Shown piece by piece: positions 56,412 through 64,000 of a stretch of 64,000 bases of DNA. Source of the stretch: an uncultured Methylopila sp. (lineage in GTDB: Bacteria > Pseudomonadota > Alphaproteobacteria > Rhizobiales > Methylopilaceae); the NCBI GenBank assembly GCA_902168115.1, contig CABHPB010000124.1, forward strand, positions 1-64,000, written 5' to 3'. Under the pieces are notes generated by a model. That model saw nothing but the letters and a program-made list of their open reading frames with translations, was not told the DNA's origin and searched no databases. Numbering within the stretch: the first letter of the stretch is position 1; every line of letters begins with the position of its first letter. The position numbers were made by a program, and so were the translations under genes.

Positions 56412-56713
56412 TGGCCGGGTCCTCCAAGGCGAACCAGCTCGCCATACCTTTCGCGGCCCACGAGGCCGCGGAGGCGACCGAGGTGCTGCGCGCCTGGATC
56501 GTCGACAACGGCCTGCACGTCTCGCTGCAGCGCGGCTTCGACGATCCGGCGGTCTGGGGCGTGTTGCTGACCGACGTCGCGCGCCACGTCGCCCGCATCT
56601 ACGAGACCGAGGGCGGTTTCACGCAGGACGAGGCGCTCGCCAAGATCAAGTTCACGCTTGATGCCGAGTGGGACGACGGCACGGACGTCGGGACCACCAG
56701 CGCCATCCAATAA
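56411..56713 (+). CDS. DUF5076 family protein
   Basis: A 100-residue protein lying within the pdh operon, between pdhB (1-bp overlap) and pdhC (31-bp gap). Sequence features: VLRAWIVDNGLHVSLQRGFDDPAVWGVLLTDVARHVARIYE and FTQDEALAKIKFTLDAEWDDGTDVG. The family is common in this operon position in Hyphomicrobiales, but its function is not known. No signal peptide or membrane segment. Confidence 0.85.
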   Translation: MAGSSKANQLAIPFAAHEAAEATEVLRAWIVDNGLHVSLQRGFDDPAVWGVLLTDVARHVARIYETEGGFTQDEALAKIKFTLDAEWDDGTDVGTTSAIQ

Positions 56714-56744
56714 AAGCAGACGACAAAGTCGCACGAGGGACGAG

Positions 56745-58103
56745 ATGCCCACCAACATCCTGATGCCCGCCCTGTCGCCCACTATGGAGAAGGGCAACCT
56801 CGCCAAGTGGCTCGTGAAGGAGGGCGACACGGTCAAGTCCGGCGACGTCATCGCCGAGATCGAGACCGACAAGGCGACGATGGAGGTCGAGGCCGTCGAC
56901 GAGGGCACGGTCGGAAAGATCGTGGTCGCCGAAGGCGCGACCGACGTCCCGGTCAACGAGCTGATCGCGATCCTGCTCGAGGAGGGCGAGGACGCGAGCG
57001 CCCTCGACGCCGCGCCGAAGCCCAAGGCCGAAGCGAAGGCCGCCGCCGAGCCTGCCAAGAGCGAGGCGCCCAAGGCTGACGCCTCGGCCCCAAAGCCGAG
57101 CGAGGCCAAGCACGACGAAGCCCCGAAGCAGGCCGCGCCGGCCGCGAACGGCCACGACAAGGGCGAGCGCGTCTTCGCCTCGCCGCTCGCCCGGCGGCTC
57201 GCCAAGGAGGCCGGCGTCGACATCGGCTCGATCTCCGGCTCCGGCCCACATGGCCGCGTGGTCAAGGCGGACGTCGAGCAGGCCAAGGCCTCCGGCGGCG
57301 CCAGGCCCGCCGCCGCGAAGTCGGACTCGGCTCCGGCCGCAAAGGCCCCGGCGCCCGCCGGCGCCTCGGACGAAGCGATCAAGAAGCTGTTCCCCGAAGG
57401 CTCCTTCGAGGAAGTCCCGCATGACGGCATGCGCAAGACCATCGCGCGCCGCATGACGGAGGCGCGCCAGACGGTGCCGACCTTCTATGTCACGGTGGAT
57501 TGCGAGATCGACGCGCTGCTGAAGCTGCGCGAGCAGGTCAACGCCGCGGCCCCGGCCAAGGACGGAAAGCCCGCCTGGAAGGTCTCGGTCAACGACATGG
57601 TGATCAAGGCGCTCGGGAACGCGCTCGCCGAGGTGCCGGACGCGAACGTGTCGTGGACGGAAAGCGCGATGCTACGCCACAAGCACGCCGACATCGGCGT
57701 CGCGGTCGCTCTGCCGGGCAACGGCCTCATCACCCCGATCATCCGTGCGGTCGAGACCAAGACGCTCTCGACCATCGCGAAGGAGATGAAGGACTACGCA
57801 GCCCGCGCCAAGGACCGGAAGCTGAAGCCCGAGGAGTACCAGGGCGGCACCACCGCCGTGTCGAACCTCGGCATGTTCGGCGTGAAGGACTTCACCGCGG
57901 TGATCAATCCGCCGCACTCCACGATTCTTGCGGTCGGCGGCGGCGAGAAGCGGGCGGTGGTGAAAGGCGACCAGATCGTCGCCGCGACGATCATGAGCAT
58001 CACGCTCTCCTGCGACCATCGCTCGGTCGACGGCGCGCTCGGAGCGACGCTCATCTCGGCGGTCAAGCGCCTGATCGAAAACCCGATGGGGATGCTGGTC
58101 TGA
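56745..58103 (+). CDS. pdhC: Pyruvate dehydrogenase E2, dihydrolipoyllysine acetyltransferase
   Basis: A 452-residue E2. The lipoyl domain (1-80) has Lys43 in [15 protein letters not shown] and is nearly identical to that of PdhB. A long Ala/Pro/Lys linker (85-140), an E3-binding domain (VFASPLARRLAKEAGVDIGSISGSGPHGRVVKADVEQA) and a second linker precede the catalytic core. The core holds the active-site histidine in LSCDHRSVDGALGATLISAVKRLI near the C-terminus. ATG 56745 follows GAGGGACGAG. It transfers the acetyl group to CoA and forms the complex core. Confidence 0.96.
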   Translation: MPTNILMPALSPTMEKGNLAKWLVKEGDTVKSGDVIAEIETDKATMEVEAVDEGTVGKIVVAEGATDVPVNELIAILLEEGEDASALDAAPKPKAEAKAAAEPAKSEAPKADASAPKPSEAKHDEAPKQAAPAANGHDKGERVFASPLARRLAKEAGVDIGSISGSGPHGRVVKADVEQAKASGGARPAAAKSDSAPAAKAPAPAGASDEAIKKLFPEGSFEEVPHDGMRKTIARRMTEARQTVPTFYVTVDCEIDALLKLREQVNAAAPAKDGKPAWKVSVNDMVIKALGNALAEVPDANVSWTESAMLRHKHADIGVAVALPGNGLITPIIRAVETKTLSTIAKEMKDYAARAKDRKLKPEEYQGGTTAVSNLGMFGVKDFTAVINPPHSTILAVGGGEKRAVVKGDQIVAATIMSITLSCDHRSVDGALGATLISAVKRLIENPMGMLV

Positions 58104-58158
58104 GGCGCGCGCCGGCCGCGTCGCGCGACGTGGCTGGCCGCCTCCGCCGGCGGGCGTC

Positions 58159-58740
58159 ATGAAGGTCTATCTCGCAGGCCCAGAGGTCTTTCTCGCTGAC
58201 GCCGTCGCCGTCGGCGCGGCGAAGAAGGACATCTGCCGCCGCCACGGGCTTGAGGGGATGTTTCCGCTCGACCAGTCGCTCGAAGGCGTAGCGCCGGACC
58301 GGCTGGCGCGCGCGATCTTCGCGGCCAACGCCGACGCGATCCGTCGAGCGGACGCCGTCATCGCAAACCTCTCGCCGTTCCGGGGGATCGGCGCCGACGC
58401 CGGGACCGTCTGGGAGGTCGGCTTCGCGTTCGGGCTCGGCGCGCCGACGCTCGGCTATTCGAACGACCCGCGTCCGCTGTTCGACCGCACGGTGGCCGGC
58501 GCCGCCGAGCTCGAGGCGCTCGCGGACGGGCGCGTGTTCCATCCGGACGGCATGTCCGTCGAGAATTTCGGCCTCGCCGACAACCTGATGATCGAGGAGG
58601 CGATCGCCGCCTCGGGCGGCCTGTTCCTCAGGCCGGACGGCGGCGAGGCGCGGGATCTCGCCGACCTCGCCTTGTTCGAAACCTGCGTCCGCGCGCTCGC
58701 CGAGCGCCGCGATGCCCGGCCGCGATCCGTCCCGGCCTGA
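58159..58740 (+). CDS. Nucleoside 2-deoxyribosyltransferase family protein
   Basis: A 193-residue protein starting MKVYLAGPEVFLADAVAVGAAKKDICRRHGL, the family opening. Other signatures are AIFAANADAIRRADAVIANLSPFRGIGADAGTVWEVGFAFGLGAPTLGYSND (catalytic-region Asp and Glu) and DNLMIEEAIAASGG. It may exchange or hydrolyse deoxynucleosides as a salvage or sanitation enzyme. It sits inside the pdh gene run, which looks incidental or reflects a conserved neighbourhood. Confidence 0.88.
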   Translation: MKVYLAGPEVFLADAVAVGAAKKDICRRHGLEGMFPLDQSLEGVAPDRLARAIFAANADAIRRADAVIANLSPFRGIGADAGTVWEVGFAFGLGAPTLGYSNDPRPLFDRTVAGAAELEALADGRVFHPDGMSVENFGLADNLMIEEAIAASGGLFLRPDGGEARDLADLALFETCVRALAERRDARPRSVPA

Positions 58741-58752
58741 AAGGATCAGCGC

Positions 58753-59130
58753 ATGCCTCTCGTCCGCATCTCGCTCCTCAAGGGCCATAACGAAGCCCGC
58801 AAGCTCGCGCTCTGCGAAGGCGTCTACGAGGCGCTGCGCGAGGCGTTCAACGTGCCCGCCGACGACAAGTTCGTCGTCGTTCACGAGCACGACAAGGCCG
58901 ACTTCGTCTATGCGCGCAGCTACCTCGGCGTGGAGCATGACGACGGCCTTGTCATCGTTCAGATCACCGCGAACGAGGGCCGCACGACCGAGCTGAAGAA
59001 GGCGCTCTACAAGTCGATCGCCGACAGGTTCGAGGCGGCCGGCGTCGAGCGGCGCAACGTCTTCATCAGCCTCGTCGAGGTGAAGAAGGAAAACTGGTCC
59101 TTTGGCGACGGCGTCGCGCAATACGCCTGA
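58753..59130 (+). CDS. Tautomerase family protein
   Basis: A 125-residue protein of the 4-oxalocrotonate-tautomerase-like superfamily (fused-length type). Pro2 immediately after the initiator methionine is the expected catalytic base (MPLVRISLLKGHNEARKLALCEGVYEAL). The C-terminal VEVKKENWSFGDGVAQYA is typical of the group. Substrate unknown. It starts 12 bp after the deoxyribosyltransferase gene and lies 68 bp before lpdA. Confidence 0.85.
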   Translation: MPLVRISLLKGHNEARKLALCEGVYEALREAFNVPADDKFVVVHEHDKADFVYARSYLGVEHDDGLVIVQITANEGRTTELKKALYKSIADRFEAAGVERRNVFISLVEVKKENWSFGDGVAQYA

Positions 59131-59198
59131 CGAACTTCTCTTTGCCGGCGGCCGCGCCGGCCCGAGCGACAAACGACAACTCCACGAAGGAGCGCAGC

Positions 59199-60638
59199 AT
59201 GGCCGACGCTTACGACGTCCTCATCATCGGCGGAGGCCCCGGCGGCTACGTCACGGCGATCCGCTCGGCCCAGCTCGGCTTCAGGACGGCGGTGGTTGAG
59301 CGCGAGCATCTCGGCGGCATCTGCCTCAACTGGGGCTGCATTCCGACCAAGGCTCTGCTGCGCTCGGCCGAGGTGTTCCACTACATGCAGCACCCCGAGG
59401 CTTACGGCCTCAAGGCGTCGAACGTCTCCGCCGACGTCGCGGCGGTGGTGAAGCGCTCGCGCGGCGTCTCCGCCCAGCTCAACGGCGGCGTCGGCTTCCT
59501 GATGAAGAAGAACAAGATCGACGTCATCTGGGGCGAGGCGACCGTCACCAAGCCCGGCGAAGTGAAGGTCGTCGCGCCCAAGAAGTCGGTCCAGGGCCCG
59601 CCCGCGCCGGCCCCGAAGGGCGCGCTCGGGGAGGGGACATACCAGGCGAAGAACATCATCGTCGCGACGGGCGCCCGGCCGCGCGCGCTGCCGGGCCTCG
59701 AAGGCGACAAGAAGCTGGTCTGGACCTACTTCGAGGCGATGGTTCCGGAGAAGATGCCGAAGTCGCTGCTGGTCGTCGGCTCGGGCGCGATCGGGATCGA
59801 GTTCGCGAGCTTCTACAAGACCATGGGCGCCGACGTGACGGTCGTCGAGGTGCTGCCGCAGATCCTGCCGGTTGAGGACGAGGAGATCGCGGCCCACGCC
59901 AGGAAGCGCTTCGAGAAGCAGGGCATCCGCATCCTGACCAGCGCCAAGGTGACGAAACTCGACAAGGGCTCGGACGACGTCACCGCCACGATCGAGACCT
60001 CGGACGGCAAGACGGAGAAGCTGAAGGTCGACCGCGTGATCTCCGCGGTCGGGGTGGTCGGCAACATCGAGAACCTCGGCCTCGAGGCGCTCGGCGTGAA
60101 GACCGACCGCGGCTGCGTGGTCACCGACGGCCTCGGTCGCACGAATGTGAAGGGCATCTTCGCCATCGGCGACGTCGCAGGCCCGCCGATGCTCGCGCAC
60201 AAGGCCGAGCACGAGGGCGTGATCTGCGTCGAGGGCATCAAGGGCCTGCCCGTCCATCCGATGGACAAGGCCAAGATTCCCGGCTGCACCTACTGCCAGC
60301 CGCAGATCGCCTCGGTCGGCCTGACCGAGAAGAAGGCCAAGGAGCAGGGCCGCAAGGTCAAGGTCGGCCGCTTCCCGTTCAGCGGCAACGGCAAGGCGAT
60401 CGCGCTCGGCGAGCCGGAGGGTCTCGTCAAGACGATCTTCGACGCCGACAGCGGCGAGCTGATCGGCGCGCACATGGTCGGGGCGGAGGTCACCGAGCTC
60501 ATTCATGGCTTCGTCATCGCCATGAACCTCGAGACCACCGAGGAAGAGCTGATGCATGCGGTCTTCCCGCATCCGACCCTCTCCGAAATGATGCACGAGA
60601 GCGTGCTCGACGCTTACGGGCGGGTCATTCACACCTGA
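59199..60638 (+). CDS. lpdA: Dihydrolipoamide dehydrogenase (E3)
   Basis: A 479-residue flavoprotein. The FAD motif is DVLIIGGGPGGYVTAIRSAQLG at residues 6-27. The redox disulfide is Cys42-Cys47 in GGICLNWGCIPTKALL. The NAD domain has LLVVGSGAIGIEFASFYKTMGADVTVVEVLPQILP, and the C-terminal catalytic His-Glu pair is in HAVFPHPTLSEMMHESVLDAYG. The extra Pro/Ala-containing insertion near residue 128-145 (VQGPPAPAPKGALGEG) is normal for alphaproteobacterial PDH E3. It reoxidises lipoyl groups of PdhC and PdhB. Confidence 0.97.
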   Translation: MADAYDVLIIGGGPGGYVTAIRSAQLGFRTAVVEREHLGGICLNWGCIPTKALLRSAEVFHYMQHPEAYGLKASNVSADVAAVVKRSRGVSAQLNGGVGFLMKKNKIDVIWGEATVTKPGEVKVVAPKKSVQGPPAPAPKGALGEGTYQAKNIIVATGARPRALPGLEGDKKLVWTYFEAMVPEKMPKSLLVVGSGAIGIEFASFYKTMGADVTVVEVLPQILPVEDEEIAAHARKRFEKQGIRILTSAKVTKLDKGSDDVTATIETSDGKTEKLKVDRVISAVGVVGNIENLGLEALGVKTDRGCVVTDGLGRTNVKGIFAIGDVAGPPMLAHKAEHEGVICVEGIKGLPVHPMDKAKIPGCTYCQPQIASVGLTEKKAKEQGRKVKVGRFPFSGNGKAIALGEPEGLVKTIFDADSGELIGAHMVGAEVTELIHGFVIAMNLETTEEELMHAVFPHPTLSEMMHESVLDAYGRVIHT

Positions 60639-60722
60639 AAAGCGCGCCATATATTCCTCAGGCGGAACCAGCGCCGCTCGCGCGGGTTTTTCTGGCGACG
60701 GGACAAACGAGGAGTGCGTGGC

Positions 60723-60986
60723 ATGGAAGGCGTCGGTTGGTTGATGGCGATCATTCTCGGCGGCATCGCCGGATGGATCGCGGAGCAGATCATGAAATCC
60801 GACATGGGGGTGATCATGAACATCATCCTCGGCATCGTCGGCGCGCTCGTCCTCAACGCCATTCTGAAGCTGATCGGCATCATTCCGCCCGGCGGCTGGA
60901 TCTGGCAGTCCGTGATCGCGGTGATTGGCGCCTGCCTGCTGATCGGCGTCTACCGGGCGATCCGCGGACGGCCCTCGGCGGTCTGA
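60723..60986 (+). CDS. GlsB/YeaQ/YmgE family membrane protein
   Basis: An 87-residue protein from ATG 60723; GTG 60714 is an alternative. Three membrane segments with glycine-rich helices (LMAIILGGIAGWIAEQIM, MNIILGIVGALVLNAILKLIGI, SVIAVIGACLLIGVYRAI). The family, once called transglycosylase-associated, is stress-linked in enterobacteria. A terminator follows at 61071. Confidence 0.9.
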   Translation: MEGVGWLMAIILGGIAGWIAEQIMKSDMGVIMNIILGIVGALVLNAILKLIGIIPPGGWIWQSVIAVIGACLLIGVYRAIRGRPSAV

Positions 60987-61070
60987 GGCTGATCGAGCCC
61001 TGCGCCTCGCGCGGGGCGGCGTTGCGGCCGCCCCTGCGCATCGACGGCGTGCGGTTGCTGGTCTAAATTG

Positions 61071-61105
61071 AAGGGAGAGCAGCCGAGCGCCGCTCTCCCT
61101 TGTTT
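61071..61105 (+). terminator. Intrinsic terminator upstream of lipA
   Basis: AAGGGAGAGC (61071-61080) pairs with GCTCTCCCTT (61092-61101), loop of 11 bases, followed by TGTTT. It separates the GlsB-like gene from lipA; it could also act as a leader hairpin of lipA. Confidence 0.78.
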
Positions 61106-61134
61106 GCATTCCGGATCGCGACGCCAGAGCCGAC

Positions 61135-62112
61135 ATGGTCACCGTCCTCGACCGCACCGAGACCCCTCGTCCCCGCCACCCGGAGAAGGCGCGCCGCGCC
61201 GACACCGAGGTGCTGCGCAAGCCCGACTGGATCCGCGTCCGCGCGCCCGGATCTCCGGTCTGGCGCGAGACCAACGAGATCGTCCGCTCCAACAAGCTGG
61301 TGACGGTCTGCGAGGAGGCGGGCTGCCCGAACATCGGCGAGTGCTGGTCGAAGAAGCACGCGACCTTCATGATCCTCGGCGACACCTGCACGCGCGCCTG
61401 CGCCTTCTGCAACGTGAAGACCGGCCTGCCCGAGGCCGTCGACGCCGGGGAGCCTGCGCGCGTCGCGGACGCGGTGGCGAAGCTCGGCCTCAACCACGTC
61501 GTCATCACCTCGGTCGACCGCGACGACCTCAAGGACGGCGGGGCCAGGCATTTCGCGGACGTGATCCGCGCGATCCGCGCGGCGAGCCCCGGCACCACGA
61601 TCGAGATCCTGACGCCCGACTTCCTGCGCAAGGACGGCGCGCTCGAGATCGTCGTCGAGGCGCGGCCGGACGTGTTCAACCACAATCTCGAATGCGTGCC
61701 CTCGCTCTATCTCACGGTGCGCCCGGGGGCCCGCTACTTCCACTCTCTGCGCCTTCTGCAGCGCGTAAAGGAGCTCGATCCGACGCTGTTCACCAAGTCC
61801 GGCATCATGGTCGGGCTCGGCGAGGAGCGGAACGAGGTGCTCCAGCTGATGGACGACCTGCGCTCGGCCGACGTCGATTTCCTGACCATCGGCCAGTACC
61901 TACAGCCGACGAAGAAGCACCATGCGGTCCTGCGCTTCGTGCCGCCTGCGGAGTTCACGTCGTTCGAGACCATGGCCTACGCCAAGGGCTTCCTCATGGT
62001 CTCGTCGAGCCCACTGACGCGCTCCTCGCATCACGCCGGCGACGATTTCGCGAAGCTGAAGGCCGCGCGCAAGGCCAAGGCGAAGCCGTTGGCGGCGCTC
62101 GCGGCGGAATGA
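61135..62112 (+). CDS. lipA: Lipoyl synthase
   Basis: A 325-residue radical-SAM enzyme. The auxiliary cluster cysteines are Cys59, Cys64 and Cys70 ([13 protein letters not shown]), and the radical-SAM cluster is Cys85, Cys89, Cys92 ([13 protein letters not shown]). The conserved terminal [10 protein letters not shown] near 295-305 supplies the serine ligand. It inserts sulfur into octanoyl groups on the lipoyl domains of PdhB and PdhC, encoded just upstream. Its stop overlaps the next gene by 4 bp. Confidence 0.96.
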   Translation: MVTVLDRTETPRPRHPEKARRADTEVLRKPDWIRVRAPGSPVWRETNEIVRSNKLVTVCEEAGCPNIGECWSKKHATFMILGDTCTRACAFCNVKTGLPEAVDAGEPARVADAVAKLGLNHVVITSVDRDDLKDGGARHFADVIRAIRAASPGTTIEILTPDFLRKDGALEIVVEARPDVFNHNLECVPSLYLTVRPGARYFHSLRLLQRVKELDPTLFTKSGIMVGLGEERNEVLQLMDDLRSADVDFLTIGQYLQPTKKHHAVLRFVPPAEFTSFETMAYAKGFLMVSSSPLTRSSHHAGDDFAKLKAARKAKAKPLAALAAE

Positions 62113-62738
62113 GGCCGCTCATCTCCGTTCCGCAGAAGTTCGGGCTTTTTGATCTTGTCGCCCGGATCCCTCGTTCTCTCCTTAGCTTTCAGACAGTGGC
62201 GGAAGAGGTCGCCGGTTCCGCCTTGCCATGGCGCGCCATCGTCGGCGCGTTTCTCGCGATTGGCGTGTTCAACCTGTGCATAGCGGGCGTAGGTGACTTG
62301 GTCGCTCCGGATCCGAGTGACACCTCCACAGAGGATCTCGGCGCGTTCGGTTACGCCGCGTTCGGGGCGCTCGTAATGAGCGTTCTCCTCTGCCTCTGTC
62401 TGCTACTGCAATGGTCGGCTCTCAGACTGTTGGGGCAGCGGGTCTCCGCGCGGACCGTCACCGTTGCGCTGCTGGCCTCGCAGCTACCCCTGATTCCTAT
62501 CGCGGCGTTTTTTCTCGCTGTAAGCGGCGTCGCCTTCGCTGCCGGAGCCAACACGGGCGCCGGATCAGCCGTCTACTTTTTGGACATTGCGATCCAAGCC
62601 GTCTTGTTTTGCTCGTATCTCACTGTAGCCACCGCGGTGACCGTCCGTATCTCGATGCCGAAAGCGACCTTGGCGGTCCTCATTGGTCCAGGATTGCTCG
62701 TGGCGCTGCTGCTCTGGGGGATGGTCGCGACCGCCTGA
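62109..62738 (+). CDS. Yip1-like multi-pass membrane protein
   Basis: A 209-residue membrane protein overlapping the lipA stop by 4 bp. Five hydrophobic segments are visible ([102 protein letters not shown]). The layout resembles Yip1/YIP1-domain proteins, but no firm motif is present. Its base composition is less GC-rich than lipA and sufS. Function unknown; a membrane role next to lipoate synthesis is unexplained. Confidence 0.65.
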   Translation: MRPLISVPQKFGLFDLVARIPRSLLSFQTVAEEVAGSALPWRAIVGAFLAIGVFNLCIAGVGDLVAPDPSDTSTEDLGAFGYAAFGALVMSVLLCLCLLLQWSALRLLGQRVSARTVTVALLASQLPLIPIAAFFLAVSGVAFAAGANTGAGSAVYFLDIAIQAVLFCSYLTVATAVTVRISMPKATLAVLIGPGLLVALLLWGMVATA

Positions 62739-62784
62739 CGCCGCCGCCGCTTGTCTCCGCTCCAAAAGCGGTTAAGTGACTGCC

Positions 62785-64000
62785 ATGTCCCTCGCCGAAC
62801 CCATCCCGCATACGGCCGCCGCGCCCTACGACGTCGAGCGCCTGCGCGCGGATTTTCCGGCGCTGTCGCTGACGGTCCACGGCAAGCCGCTGGTCTATCT
62901 GGACAACGGCGCGTCGGCGCAGAAGCCGGTCCAGGTGCTCGACCGGATGCGGCGGGCCTATGAGAGCGAATATTCCAACGTTCATCGCGGGCTGCACTAC
63001 CTCGCCAACGCCGCGACGGAAGGCTTCGAGGCGGGCCGCGAAAGCGTCCGGCGATTCCTGAACGCGGCCTCGACGGACGAGATCATCTTCACCCGCTCGG
63101 CGACCGAGTCGATCAACCTCGTCGCGAACGGCGTCGGCCTGAACGGCATCCAAGAAGGCGACGAGATCGTTCTCACCATCATGGAGCACCACTCCAACGT
63201 AGTGCCCTGGCACTTTCTCAGGGAGCGCAAGGGCGCGGTCCTGAAGTGGGTGCAGGTGCGCGAGGACGGCTCGTTCGACCTCGAGGCCTTCGAAGCCGCG
63301 CTGAGCGATCGCACGAAGTTCGTCGCCGTCACGCACATGTCGAACGTGCTCGGCACGGTCGTGCCGGTGAAGGAGGTCTGCCGTCTCGCCCACGAGCGCG
63401 GCGTGCCGGTGCTGGTCGACGGCAGCCAGGGCGCCGTGCATCTCGCGCCCGACGTGCAGGACATCGACTGCGACTTCTACGTCTTCACCGGCCACAAGGT
63501 GTACGGCCCGACCGGTATTGGCGTGCTCTACGGCAAGCGCGCGCGGCTCGAGGCGTTGCCGCCCTTCAACGGCGGCGGGGAGATGATCCGCGACGTCACG
63601 GAAGAGAACGTCACCTATGGCGACCCGCCCCACCGCTTCGAGGCCGGGACGCCGCCGATCGTCCAGGCGATCGGCCTCGGCGCGGCGCTCGACTACATGC
63701 GCGCCGTGGGATTGGACGCCATCGCCGCGCACGAGGCCAGTCTCGCCGCCTACGCCCACGAGCGGCTTGAGACGGTCAACGCGCTGAAGATCTTCGGCCG
63801 CGCGCCGGGCAAGGGCGCGATCGTCGCCTTCAACCTCGAAGGCGCGCACGCCCACGACGTCGCGACGGTGCTCGATCGCTCGGGCGTGGCGGTCCGCGCC
63901 GGCACCCATTGCGCACAGCCGCTGCTGAAGCGGCTCGGCGTCACCTCGACATGCCGCGCGTCCTTCGCGCTTTACAACACGACCGATGAGGTCGATCGTC
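62785..64000 (+). CDS. sufS: Cysteine desulfurase SufS (truncated by the window end)
   Basis: 405 residues are seen; the family is about 410-415 long, so only a few C-terminal residues are missing. The PLP lysine is Lys238 in YVFTGHKVYGPTGIGVLYGKRA. The catalytic cysteine is Cys376 in RAGTHCAQPLLKRLGV, the SufS class spacing. Other signatures are YLDNGASAQKPVQVL, SNVHRGLHYLANAAT, IMEHHSNVVPW and VDGSQGAVHL. It mobilises sulfur from cysteine for Fe-S assembly. Other suf genes are not in the window; they may follow to the right. Confidence 0.93.
   Translation, partial: MSLAEPIPHTAAAPYDVERLRADFPALSLTVHGKPLVYLDNGASAQKPVQVLDRMRRAYESEYSNVHRGLHYLANAATEGFEAGRESVRRFLNAASTDEIIFTRSATESINLVANGVGLNGIQEGDEIVLTIMEHHSNVVPWHFLRERKGAVLKWVQVREDGSFDLEAFEAALSDRTKFVAVTHMSNVLGTVVPVKEVCRLAHERGVPVLVDGSQGAVHLAPDVQDIDCDFYVFTGHKVYGPTGIGVLYGKRARLEALPPFNGGGEMIRDVTEENVTYGDPPHRFEAGTPPIVQAIGLGAALDYMRAVGLDAIAAHEASLAAYAHERLETVNALKIFGRAPGKGAIVAFNLEGAHAHDVATVLDRSGVAVRAGTHCAQPLLKRLGVTSTCRASFALYNTTDEVDR

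Noticed and set aside
59007-61685. Minus-strand open frame of 892 codons opposite lpdA and lipA
   Set aside because: Shadow of two secure plus-strand genes; no family motif or ribosome-binding site.
1-64000. CRISPR arrays, tRNA/rRNA genes, prophage or insertion sequences
   Set aside because: No regularly spaced repeats, no recognisable tRNA or rRNA segments and no transposase, integrase or phage structural proteins were found by reading both strands; a dedicated tRNA scan could still find a gene missed by eye.

Overview
This is GC-rich chromosomal sequence from a methylotrophic alphaproteobacterium, most likely a Hyphomicrobiales facultative methylotroph. The evidence is a near-complete tetrahydromethanopterin/methylofuran (H4MPT/MYFR) C1-transfer island, a lanthanide-type methanol dehydrogenase (XoxF), formaldehyde-activating enzyme, a cbb-type phosphoribulokinase operon, and an alphaproteobacterial pyruvate dehydrogenase operon. 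The first 38 bases are not genomic: they end in a complete Nextera/Tn5 sequencing adapter, so the left edge is a contig end.

Layout. 85-2813: a broken RND-type efflux operon (outer-membrane factor and adaptor; the pump is lost off the contig end). 2940-7467: cbbF-cbbP-cbbE-cbbY on the minus strand with a divergent CbbR/QscR-type LysR regulator, and no RuBisCO in view. 7471-9409: an unknown secreted protein and a single-domain response regulator. 9417-27500: the H4MPT/methylofuran island in five transcription units, covering cofactor biosynthesis (folB, folK, MfnB-, MfnD-, MfnE- and MfnF-like proteins, beta-RFAP synthase, a dihydropteroate-synthase-like protein, three ATP-grasp ligases, CitG-like, HisA-like, DUF447) and the oxidation enzymes mtdB, mch and fhcBADC. 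27681-41913: the periplasmic methanol oxidation region, with a cytochrome c, a quinoprotein-relay metallo-hydrolase, xoxF, xoxJ, a CXXCW-type protein, a convergent ABC/beta-propeller cluster resembling the lanthanide uptake (lut) genes of Methylorubrum, and a second ABC importer. 42089-48800: fae, then small secreted proteins of unknown function, a two-component system and a SoxYZ-like carrier. 49012-53670: a RecD-like helicase, a small secreted protein, a thioredoxin-like protein, a K+/H+ antiporter and an FtsB-like protein. 53826-62738: the pyruvate dehydrogenase operon (pdhA, pdhB, pdhC, lpdA) with lipA and several small accessory genes. 62785-64000: sufS, cut by the window end.

How the genes fit together. 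XoxF oxidises methanol in the periplasm and passes electrons to a c-type cytochrome. Formaldehyde is captured by Fae on dephospho-H4MPT, oxidised by MtdB, hydrolysed by Mch, and converted to formate by the Fhc complex using methylofuran. The ABC and beta-propeller genes probably supply or sense the lanthanide, PQQ or alcohol side of the system. The cbb block either feeds a Calvin cycle whose RuBisCO lies elsewhere or, as reported for Methylorubrum extorquens, makes RuBP as a signal for the LysR regulator.

Least explained parts: the secreted-protein and two-component block at 42997-47848, an orphan tricarboxylate-type binding protein at 33028, an intrinsic terminator in a divergent gap near 50280 (possible sRNA), and a short TGCGACGCA element found upstream of cbbF/cbbR, xoxF and fae. 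No CRISPR arrays, rRNA, tRNA, IS elements or prophage genes were recognised.
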